Below, piece after piece: positions 1 through 5,964 of a DNA stretch of 10,482 nt. Under the pieces are notes generated by a model that was not told the DNA's origin, did no database searches, and worked only from the letters and a program-made list of their open reading frames with translations. The stretch covers positions 1-10,482 of the forward strand of contig JAGVIO010000230.1 of NCBI GenBank assembly GCA_020056025.1, in the 5' to 3' direction. Position 1 is the stretch's first letter; each line of letters starts with the position of its first letter. Both the position numbers and the translations under genes were made by a program. Source of the stretch: an archaeon (GTDB taxonomy: Archaea > Nanobdellota > Nanobdellia > Woesearchaeales > WJKL01).

Positions 1-105
1 ATAAACCAATCTGCACTGCAAAAACAAATAGAAAAACTAAAAGGAAAAGGCATTTTGAAAAGGATAGGCCCGGACAAAGGCGGATATTGGGAAGTGGTGA
101 GATGA
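1..105 (+). CDS. C-terminal end of a probable winged-helix DNA-binding protein (5' end outside window)
   Basis: Only the last 34 residues are present, read in frame from base 1 to the TGA at 103-105. The tail reads as a recognition helix followed by a beta wing: a Q-K-Q-I-E-K-L-K helix, then GKGILKRIGPDKGGYWEVV. The pattern 'L-x-x-x-G-x-(I/L)-x-R-x-G-x-x-K-G-G-Y-W' is typical of the C-terminal winged helix of AlbA_2/RecG-like ATP-binding regulators and some Fic-family proteins (family knowledge recalled, not searched). Lys/Arg are frequent, as expected for DNA contact. Its stop codon overlaps the next gene's ATG by four bases (ATGA), so the two are likely co-transcribed and translationally coupled. 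What lies upstream, including any catalytic domain, cannot be seen. Confidence 0.6.
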   Translation: MNQSALQKQIEKLKGKGILKRIGPDKGGYWEVVR

Positions 106-1310
106 GGAAGATAATTTCTGTTTTGATAATCATATTTTTGGTTGTCGGAGGTATTGCTGAAGCTGCTGCTGAAGAACAACCTAATTTTATACTAACAAGT
201 GGAGATGATGGTAATCCTAAATACAAAATCAAAGAAACAGACAATTATTATTCAAGCCCTGAATTAAAAAAAGTTTGGGACCAGATGTATGCAAATGGTG
301 ATATTATGGGCGCAGATGGTAAGCCTGATGCAGACCTATATGAGAAACTGAAAGGCAAAAATCCAGATGAATGGTTCCAGAATTTATATAACTGGATCTG
401 GAAAGGAAGGGATAAAAACAAAGCAGACATGCAAAAGGCAGTAACTAAAGCAGAATTTGATCGCACAATGTCTTACAACCATGTGGATACTTCTAAGATA
501 ACAGGAGAAATTCCAAACCAATTCTGGGCTGCATTGCCTTTTACCGATGATAAAGCATCAAACACATTCAAAGTGGATGGTAAAGATTACGTTTATCAGG
601 ATGGAAGATTATACGCAGAGAATATAGTAGAGGGTAGCTGGTGGGCGCCAGGAACATGGTTCCAAGACAAAGCATATGCAGAAGTCACAAGTCCTGCTCT
701 TAAGAAATACATTGAATCAAAGATTGCTTCAGATTCTAATCTAAAAGAGCAAGGTTATAAAATAACACCTCCTGAGCAAAAAGGTCCAACAAGCGAATAT
801 CAAATCACAACATTAAGAGGAGATTCTTTGCTTCTGAAAGAGAATGAGAATTATTTTATCCTCAATGCAGAAGGACAAAGAAAATCAGTCACATCTGACC
901 AGCTGAAAAAGATGGAAATATTAAAAGACTTGATTCTAACAAAAACATTGAAAGTCAGCAAAGAAGGAGTGATATACAATGATTATAGGGTATCAGATAG
1001 CGATGGAAAGAATAGCATCCTTCTAAAATACGATGGTTCTGTAACAGTAAAAAATGCAGAGGGTACAACTAAAGAGTATGCAAGCTTAAACGAAGCATTG
1101 GCAAAGGAAACAACCAATAAATTTTTGCAAGACAATGCAGAAGCACTGAAGGCAGAACAAAAGGATATTGACCAGGCGCGCATCCAGCAAGGATTGTCAG
1201 ATGCACAGTATTCTGCAGCAATGAAGATGCTTAACAAATATCTTGGGCCTTATGCATACAACTTTGTCTCAGACTTGTGCAAGGCAGAGCAGGCAGCAGG
1301 TGAAATCTGA
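102..1310 (+). CDS. Secreted protein of unknown function, 402 aa
   Basis: I do not recognise the family. The start at ATG 102 is preferred over an in-frame TTG at 87: it gives a compact signal peptide (M-R-K, a hydrophobic run at residues 4-18, then A-E-A near 19-21 as a cleavage site) and forms the common ATGA overlap with the upstream stop. No further membrane helix is seen, so the mature chain should be exported. It is rich in Lys, Asp, Glu and aromatics. It carries a Trp cluster, WWAPGTWF, at about residues 180-187, a probable beta-rich stretch at about 235-320, and a charged helical region at about 330-375. It ends abruptly at LGPYAYNFVSDLCKAEQ plus a few residues, with its only cysteine near the C-terminus, which raises the possibility that it is a shortened version of a longer protein. 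The next gene starts directly after its stop, so they form one operon. Confidence 0.75.
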   Translation: MRKIISVLIIIFLVVGGIAEAAAEEQPNFILTSGDDGNPKYKIKETDNYYSSPELKKVWDQMYANGDIMGADGKPDADLYEKLKGKNPDEWFQNLYNWIWKGRDKNKADMQKAVTKAEFDRTMSYNHVDTSKITGEIPNQFWAALPFTDDKASNTFKVDGKDYVYQDGRLYAENIVEGSWWAPGTWFQDKAYAEVTSPALKKYIESKIASDSNLKEQGYKITPPEQKGPTSEYQITTLRGDSLLLKENENYFILNAEGQRKSVTSDQLKKMEILKDLILTKTLKVSKEGVIYNDYRVSDSDGKNSILLKYDGSVTVKNAEGTTKEYASLNEALAKETTNKFLQDNAEALKAEQKDIDQARIQQGLSDAQYSAAMKMLNKYLGPYAYNFVSDLCKAEQAAGEI

Positions 1311-2075
1311 ATGAAAAAATACTTCAAAGCAAATCTCAATGAACTTATCCAGTCATTCAAGCTGGGAAAAGATTTTTTCTATTACATCTTTTCAGACATG
1401 CTTTTTTGGCTTGCCTCATTATTATCAGGAGCATGCATCCTACTCTATTTCAACAAACTATCAGTGCAAAGCAACATCTATAACACATTTGTTACAATGG
1501 CAGGCCAATCCAATGTGGATGTAAGCATCCTTGACAGTGAAGCAAGATCTTTCCTTGTTATTTTTATATTTTTGATCATACTGCTTGCACTGATAGTGCT
1601 TGCAAGCTTTAACCTGTCAAGGTCATTGATTTACACAAGGCTTATGAAATCAAACATCACATGGAATTATTTTTTCAGGTTTGCTGGATTGAATTTTATG
1701 CTTGGTGTTTTCAGCTATTTGGTGCTGATATTCTTCAGACAGATTAAGCTTGCACTTCCTGTTGTTGACTATCTTTTCCTGCCGACATTATTCATAATTG
1801 CTTATTTTTCAGTTTTGTCTGCAATCATATTCACAAAAAGCAAAAAGATTTTCAGTTCAATTGCTCAGGCAATAACAAAAGGAATAGAGCATCTGCCAAA
1901 CCTTTTCTTTTCAGGCATTGCGATAATTATAGTTTTCCTGGCTATCAGGCAGTTGAACACTCTCATCTTCTTGCTAAATCCAGTCATTGCAACGGTTATC
2001 TCAATTATCTTTTTCATCTTATTTGTAAGTTGGGCAAGATTATATTTTGTAAAACAGGCTTCTAAGCTGCTTTAA
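1311..2075 (+). CDS. Polytopic membrane protein, about six helices, unknown function (254 aa)
   Basis: The ATG directly follows the TGA of the secreted-protein gene, and AGGTGA at 1298-1303 sits seven bases upstream as a good archaeal ribosome site. About six hydrophobic segments are visible, at roughly residues 29-48, 81-101, 122-143, 152-174, 197-214 and 218-243. A soluble loop of about 30 residues lies between the first two, and basic patches (RSLIYTR, TKSKK, WARLYFVK) suggest cytoplasmic loops. The N-terminal 20 residues are amphipathic and basic. The layout is reminiscent of small multi-pass proteins of the DUF4013 type, but no motif confirms this. Adjacency suggests it works with the secreted 402-residue protein at the membrane; that is inference. 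Its stop is only seven bases from the stop of the convergent gene, leaving almost no room for separate terminators. Confidence 0.8.
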   Translation: MKKYFKANLNELIQSFKLGKDFFYYIFSDMLFWLASLLSGACILLYFNKLSVQSNIYNTFVTMAGQSNVDVSILDSEARSFLVIFIFLIILLALIVLASFNLSRSLIYTRLMKSNITWNYFFRFAGLNFMLGVFSYLVLIFFRQIKLALPVVDYLFLPTLFIIAYFSVLSAIIFTKSKKIFSSIAQAITKGIEHLPNLFFSGIAIIIVFLAIRQLNTLIFLLNPVIATVISIIFFILFVSWARLYFVKQASKLL

Positions 2076-2082
2076 AAAAGCT

Positions 2083-3135
2083 TTACCCGACCTGGCTCAA
2101 AGATATGCAGCTCTGTTTCAGATATTTATTAGAAATCTTCTCACACACTGTATAATCTCCGTCCAGGGCAAAGTTAGTGTAGCAGTTATCTCTTGAAGTC
2201 TCAGAAAGTATAGGGTCGCAGTAGATGTTCTTTTTAGAAGTGTCTGCAACTGCATTGAAGCATGAATCCTTGTAATGGTCTTTTTCAAGGCTTCTGCAGT
2301 AATCTGCACCTGACTCTGCATTCTCTTCTGCATATCTCTTTGCATTTGCAATAACTTCATTCAGGCCAACTTTTGGAGCAGCAACTTCAGCAGCAGCTGC
2401 TTTGCATTCTTCAGGGCAGTTTGCATTATTTTCGCCAGACTCACAAATTCCATTTCCGCAGCAAGGAGTTAATTCAAAATATGCGCATTCAAAACCAGTT
2501 GACTTATCACAGATATCTTTTGTGCATTTGTTGCTGTCATCGCATGATGAAGGGCATTGCGCTTCGGGAACACCTGGCACTTCAGGGACTCCTGTTTTTT
2601 TGCCAATCACATCAAAATCAAAGCTTGTTTTTCCTGTCTTTGTGCCATAGGTTATGCTTGTCTGCAAAGAATAGCTGCCTGGCTCTGCATCAGAAGGCAC
2701 CGGCATTACAACTGTCTTCTGAAGCCTTGCCTGCACATCAAAAGAATCTTTTTTTTCAGAAACAACCTTTCCATTTCTGATTATCTGATTGACTGCATTT
2801 ACGCTGATGCTGCTGCCTGGGTTTTCAAGCACAATGTTGAATGTCAGCGCATTTCCTGCTTCAATGCTTGTCATCAAAGGAGTTGTTTTGACTGTGATTG
2901 CTGCTTCTTCTTTTCCGCCGAAAATTATGAAAAAAAGAACAATGATAATAATTACTGCAGCCAATGCAGCAATAAGTATCAGGACACCTGTTTTTTTAGG
3001 CGAAACTGCCTTTACAGCCCCATTGATTGACTTTTGGTCATATCCGTAATTTGCCAACGCAGCCCTGATAGCACCAATGCTGTAGCCTGCCTGCAACTGC
3101 TGCCTGACATAATTTAATAGCCTTTCATCTACCAT
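2083..3135 (-). CDS. Single-pass membrane protein with extracellular beta domain, Cys-rich module and C-x11-C repeats (350 aa)
   Basis: Domains in order. Residues 1-43 are a small helical, UBA-like domain (YVRQQLQAGYSIGAIRAAL, then NYGY) of a kind seen at the N-terminus of many DPANN membrane proteins. Residues 50-72 are one membrane helix, preceded by KK. Residues about 78-178 are an Ig/CARDB-like beta domain (IEAGNALTFNIVLENPG, EPGSYSL). Residues 182-192 are a Pro/Gly/Val linker. Residues 194-244 hold ten cysteines, including a CCGNGICESGEN motif. Residues about 255-350 hold three helical repeats of 25-26 residues with cysteine pairs C280/C292, C306/C318 and C331/C343, each spaced exactly twelve. 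Charge bias puts the first domain in the cytoplasm and the rest outside, where disulfides could form. No enzyme signature is seen, so adhesion or binding is a guess. It has its own TATA-like box about 27 bases upstream of the ATG. Confidence 0.85.
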   Translation of the reverse strand: MVDERLLNYVRQQLQAGYSIGAIRAALANYGYDQKSINGAVKAVSPKKTGVLILIAALAAVIIIIVLFFIIFGGKEEAAITVKTTPLMTSIEAGNALTFNIVLENPGSSISVNAVNQIIRNGKVVSEKKDSFDVQARLQKTVVMPVPSDAEPGSYSLQTSITYGTKTGKTSFDFDVIGKKTGVPEVPGVPEAQCPSSCDDSNKCTKDICDKSTGFECAYFELTPCCGNGICESGENNANCPEECKAAAAEVAAPKVGLNEVIANAKRYAEENAESGADYCRSLEKDHYKDSCFNAVADTSKKNIYCDPILSETSRDNCYTNFALDGDYTVCEKISNKYLKQSCISLSQVG

Positions 3136-3158
3136 TATCTAGTTAAAAAAGAACAAAG

Positions 3159-3166
3159 TTTAAAAT
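3159..3166 (-). promoter_or_regulatory. Probable TATA box for the Cys-repeat membrane protein
   Basis: On the minus strand this reads ATTTTAAA. Its centre is about 27 bases upstream of the ATG at 3135, so transcription should begin at or next to the start codon, giving a leaderless mRNA. No ribosome site precedes that ATG, which agrees. The box is weaker than the consensus TTTATATA. A CTAG lies at 3139-3142, just before the start codon. Confidence 0.45.
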
Positions 3167-3197
3167 AGTGTGTTATCATTTTTGAGAAATGAAAAAC

Positions 3198-3425
3198 TTA
3201 ATCTAAATTTTCAAAATCCTCTAAACTCAGGCCTGCATCCTTTATTATCCTTGACAAAGTTCCTTTCTTAATCTCATCATGAAGAGGAACTGTAATCTTA
3301 ATTGCCTTGTTTTCACTATATTTTTCAAGCCTTACATGAGACCCTTTTTGCCGTGTAGCAATGAATCCTGCTCTCTTTAATCGCTTGATTACATCCAGTC
3401 CAGAAATAACAGGAAGCTTGGTCAT
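3198..3425 (-). CDS. hicA: HicA-family mRNA interferase toxin (75 aa)
   Basis: HicA toxins have a dsRBD-like fold and cleave mRNA through a conserved histidine when not bound by HicB. The full length (75 residues) is normal. Diagnostic features are the N-terminal ISGLDVIKRLKRAGF helix, the catalytic-site motif G28-S29-H30-V-R-L, and the second conserved block VPLHDEIKKGTL (residues 46-57) leading into SRIIKDAGLS. Nothing suggests truncation, and the catalytic His is present. Its ATG overlaps the stop of hicB by four bases (ATGA), with no well-spaced ribosome site, so translation is probably coupled to hicB. The order antitoxin-then-toxin is opposite to the E. coli hicAB order but is common elsewhere. 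Confidence 0.95.
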   Translation of the reverse strand: MTKLPVISGLDVIKRLKRAGFIATRQKGSHVRLEKYSENKAIKITVPLHDEIKKGTLSRIIKDAGLSLEDFENLD

Positions 3426-3622
3426 ACAGTTACTTTGACTTGCTCTCCCTTGAACTCAATAAGCTCGTTTGTGTCTGACTCTAAATAAAGCTCAATTGCT
3501 TCTTTAATGTTCTTTATAGCATCTGCTTTTGTTTTGCCCTGGGATATGCATCCTGGCAAAGAAGGCACATAAGCAGTATACCCTCCTTCTTCCTGAGGCT
3601 CTAAAACTATTGTCAGTTCCAT
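3422..3622 (-). CDS. hicB: HicB-family antitoxin, short form (66 aa)
   Basis: HicB binds and neutralises HicA through a partial RNase H-like fold. The sequence begins MELTIVLEPQEEGGYTAYVP and continues SLPGCISQGKTKADAI, the hallmark of the family (GGYTAYVPSLPGC at residues 13-25). The start at 3622 is preferred over an in-frame ATG at 3640: it gives the standard HicB N-terminus, and the TATA box at 3648-3655 would put the transcript start near 3625, downstream of the earlier ATG. The protein stops after the RNase H-like part and has no C-terminal helix-turn-helix or ribbon-helix-helix, so it probably cannot bind its operator by the usual HicB route. Co-transcribed with hicA. Confidence 0.93.
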   Translation of the reverse strand: MELTIVLEPQEEGGYTAYVPSLPGCISQGKTKADAIKNIKEAIELYLESDTNELIEFKGEQVKVTV

Positions 3623-3647
3623 TGTACAACATAATAGCATAAACTAG

Positions 3648-3655
3648 TATATAAA
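3648..3655 (-). promoter_or_regulatory. TATA box of hicBA, embedded in a near-palindrome
   Basis: The minus strand reads TTTATATA, a consensus archaeal TATA box. Its centre is about 29 bases upstream of the hicB ATG at 3622, implying a leaderless or nearly leaderless transcript. Overlapping it at 3639-3652 is a near-palindrome centred on CTAG (ATAAACTAGTATAT, one mismatched pair). It shares ACTAGTATA (3643-3651) with the palindrome ahead of the MNT-HEPN pair. Confidence 0.65.
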
Positions 3656-3688
3656 TTCTGCGATTGTAGTTCTCACTTTGTTCGAAGA

Positions 3689-3766
3689 TTTTGATTTTGC
3701 CTTATAAATGCACATTTTGTCCAATTCCAGTTTAATTATCCTCTAGCAAAATCAAAACATTTATAA
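3689..3766. repeat. Paired inverted motifs in the divergent promoter region
   Basis: TTTTGATTTTGC at 3689-3700 is the exact reverse complement of GCAAAATCAAAA at 3746-3757 (12 of 12). Separately, TTATAAATG at 3702-3710 is the reverse complement of CATTTATAA at 3758-3766 (9 of 9). The blocks keep their order on the + strand although each is inverted, so this is not one simple hairpin. The right-hand pair places the A-rich block directly upstream of the TATA box of the 716-residue protein gene, and the left-hand pair lies upstream of hicB. The pairs could be operator sites for a shared regulator, or chance in AT-rich DNA. Confidence 0.5.
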
Positions 3767-3767
3767 A
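3760..3767 (+). promoter_or_regulatory. TATA box for the 716/1047 surface-protein operon
   Basis: TTTATAAA, preceded by an A-rich BRE-like stretch (ATCAAAACA). With the usual 25-27 base spacing the transcript would begin near 3790, giving a short leader that contains the ribosome site at 3801-3806. It is the only good + strand TATA box close to the gene. Confidence 0.6.
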
Positions 3768-3800
3768 CAAAAATCCTATTCGATTCCTATACGCAAAAAA

Positions 3801-3806
3801 AGGGGT
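3801..3806 (+). promoter_or_regulatory. Ribosome binding site that decides a TTG start
   Basis: AGGGGT, followed by two in-frame TTG codons at 3808 and 3814. From the last G of GGGG (3805) the gap is two bases to the first TTG and eight to the second, so the second fits normal archaeal spacing far better. No ATG or GTG is available in this frame near the conserved N-terminus. Confidence 0.5.
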
Positions 3807-3813
3807 TTTGCAT

Positions 3814-5964
3814 TTGCTAAAAAATAAAAAGGCACAGATAACACTGTATATTATTCTCGGTTTTGTCCTTCTGGCAGGAATTGCTGTCTTTTTTTACGTA
3901 CGCTCGACAGTTGTGGAGGAAGGAATAGCAGCAGCAATCCCGACAATCGAGGAAGCTCCTTCTGAATTAATGCCTTTGAAGGAATACACAGAGAACTGCA
4001 TCTACACTCTTGCTGAAAAAGCTCTTTACACAATGGGAACACAGGGAGGATATATCAGCCTTGAAGAAGCAGGGATAAGGACAAGCATGGAAAATCCGAC
4101 TGAAGCAGACGGAATCCAGTTTGCGCCTGATTCTGACCTGAAAGTTCCTTACTGGTGGTATATGAAAGCATCCAATGACTGCACAAGATGCATCTTCTCA
4201 TCATTCAAGCCTGATCTGCAAAGAACAACAGGAACAAGAGCTGACTTTTCTGTAGAAGCACAGCTGGACAGATACATTGAAGCAAACCTCAAGACATGCC
4301 TTGATGACTATAATCCATTCAGGGAGCAGGGCTATGAAATAACCTACAAAGGAGACTTAAAGACAAGGACAGGCGTAAATGAATTAGACATAGGTGTTTA
4401 TGTTGAATATCCTATTGAAGTAAAGGTGGCAGAGCAGACATTTGAATTCGGAAAATATTATGTTACACTGCCGCTGAACATAAAAAAGATTTACGAGTTC
4501 GGAACAGAGATTGTGAATGCAGAGCTGAGTTACACATACCTTGAAAACCAGGCATTGAATCTTATAACCTCTTTTTCAAAGCTTCAGCAGGACAGGCTTC
4601 CTCCAAAAGCAGAGACAACATTCAAGTTCGGCGGCGGAGTTGTCTGGGCAACTGAAAATGTAAAGAAGAACATTGAAGAGATGCTGCAGATTTACATCGG
4701 CGCAATACAGGTGCCTTTCACAAATAATTTCAGGAGAAAGTCATTTTCAGGCGACATGATACAGGAAAATATATATTCGATGTACGCTCCTGCAAACCTG
4801 GACAGGAATTTCACAAGCCTCGGAGCAAGGTTTGACTATCTTGCATGGTGGCCTATCTACTTTGACGCAGGCCAGGGCGGGCTGATAAAGCCAGAGTCAA
4901 TGAATGCCCTGTTCCTTCCTATCGGCGTGCAGAGATATGACATAACCTATGACATCTCATACCCTGTTTTAGTTACAATCAATGACCCAGATGCTTTCAA
5001 CGGCAAAGGCTATATCTTTATGTTTGCGGTTGAGGCGAACATAAGGAACAACGAAGCGATTGACGAGAAATTCACAGGCCTGCAGGGCTTAAGTGCATTC
5101 CAGCCTACATTGCTCTGCAATGAGAACCAGAAGAACAGCGGCAACATAACGCTTTACGCCAAAAACGGATATGACGGAAAGCCTGTTGAAAATGCGCAGA
5201 TTTCATACACCTGCGGAACAGACAGCTGCTTCATGGGAGCAACAGACACAGACGGCATGCTTAAGTCAAAGTTCCCTGTCTGCAGCAAAGGAATCCTTAC
5301 TGTGATGAGAACAGATTATTTTGCTCCTGCGCAGTATCTTGAGGCAAAGCTTGATGAAAGCCAGACAGCTCCTGAAACAAGGATGTGGCCATATGCTGAA
5401 AAGCAGATTGAGATAAGAAAATGGCTTTACTCGCCTGAATTTAACACATTCTCAGCAAATCCTCTTAACCTCGGAATGAAAGAAGAGGCTGTTGTGATGC
5501 TCAAGAGAGTTAAAGATTCTGCAGGAGAGGAAGAGGTCTATGCTGTTGCTGATTTCTTCGGCAATGAATCTTACACTGCAAACCACACAGTGCGCCTTGT
5601 TCCAGGAACTTACGAAGTCACTGTATCATTGATCAACCACGAAAGCCTGTACATACCTCCTGAGAAGAGGAAGGCAAACGTAGGATTTATCGGAGAGCTG
5701 ACAGGCGTAAAGAGCGATTACACTGTCCCTGAGATAAAGATAGACAATGCCTATGTATCAGGAGGAGCAGAGCTCAGCGAAAGCACAGGGTATTTTGTTC
5801 TGAAACAGTCAGAATTATATTCTCCAAAAACTTTGCGGATACTTGCAATAGGCCTTCCTGTGCCTAAGAACATTGAAGGTGTTGAGCTTATGGGACAAGT
5901 AAATGAATTTTCATCAAAGAACAGGGCTATGCTACAGCCTGTTTATGTCGAGGCAAGACCATGA
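3814..5964 (+). CDS. Membrane-anchored surface protein with carboxypeptidase-regulatory-like beta domain (716 aa)
   Basis: I recognise the general type, a large DPANN surface protein, but not a named function. Residues are numbered from TTG 3814; TTG 3808 would add two. The N-terminus is basic (KNKK) followed by AQITLYIILGFVLLAGIAVF, a single membrane helix at about 9-29. After a short linker comes a long extracellular part. Residues about 55-300 have cysteines at 62, 123, 126 and 162 and motifs such as CTRCIF and a LDRYIEANLKTCLDDY helix. Residues about 300-430 are aromatic-rich. Residues about 442-513 resemble a carboxypeptidase-regulatory/CNA-B-like fold (GNITLYAKNGYDGKPVENA, a DTDG turn) with cysteines at 467, 472 and 490. 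A further beta region, with VPGTYEVTVSLIN, lies at about 560-620. Four N-x-S/T sequons are visible. The stop overlaps the next ATG by four bases, and GAGG at 5950-5953 serves that start, so the two products are made together and probably act together outside the cell. Confidence 0.8.
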   Translation: MLKNKKAQITLYIILGFVLLAGIAVFFYVRSTVVEEGIAAAIPTIEEAPSELMPLKEYTENCIYTLAEKALYTMGTQGGYISLEEAGIRTSMENPTEADGIQFAPDSDLKVPYWWYMKASNDCTRCIFSSFKPDLQRTTGTRADFSVEAQLDRYIEANLKTCLDDYNPFREQGYEITYKGDLKTRTGVNELDIGVYVEYPIEVKVAEQTFEFGKYYVTLPLNIKKIYEFGTEIVNAELSYTYLENQALNLITSFSKLQQDRLPPKAETTFKFGGGVVWATENVKKNIEEMLQIYIGAIQVPFTNNFRRKSFSGDMIQENIYSMYAPANLDRNFTSLGARFDYLAWWPIYFDAGQGGLIKPESMNALFLPIGVQRYDITYDISYPVLVTINDPDAFNGKGYIFMFAVEANIRNNEAIDEKFTGLQGLSAFQPTLLCNENQKNSGNITLYAKNGYDGKPVENAQISYTCGTDSCFMGATDTDGMLKSKFPVCSKGILTVMRTDYFAPAQYLEAKLDESQTAPETRMWPYAEKQIEIRKWLYSPEFNTFSANPLNLGMKEEAVVMLKRVKDSAGEEEVYAVADFFGNESYTANHTVRLVPGTYEVTVSLINHESLYIPPEKRKANVGFIGELTGVKSDYTVPEIKIDNAYVSGGAELSESTGYFVLKQSELYSPKTLRILAIGLPVPKNIEGVELMGQVNEFSSKNRAMLQPVYVEARP

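Noticed and set aside
87..101. Upstream TTG start for the 402-aa secreted protein
   Set aside because: It would add M-G-S-G-E before the M-R-K signal peptide and remove the standard ATGA overlap. ATG 102 is simpler.
2071..2085. Short AAAGCTTT palindrome between convergent genes as a terminator
   Set aside because: It is only eight bases, overlaps a stop codon and is not GC-rich. Such short palindromes are expected by chance.
2373..3049. Long + strand open frames opposite the Cys-repeat protein
   Set aside because: They are His/Gln/Cys-rich translations with no domain pattern, lie antisense to a gene with clear domains, and have no promoter or ribosome site.
3623..3640. Earlier ATG giving HicB six extra residues (MLLCCT)
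   Set aside because: The TATA box predicts a transcript start near 3625, inside or after this stretch, and HicB proteins normally begin at the MELTIV-like strand.
3702..3709. TTATAAAT as the main promoter of the 716-aa gene
   Set aside because: It would start transcription near 3731, well before the gene. The box at 3760-3767 has better spacing to the ribosome site.
3814..3900. Type IV pilin/archaellin identity from the KKAQITLYIILG N-terminus
   Set aside because: It resembles a class III signal (basic residues, A/Q junction, hydrophobic helix), but the Glu expected at +5 of the mature chain is Tyr and the protein is far larger than a pilin. An ordinary anchor is equally likely.
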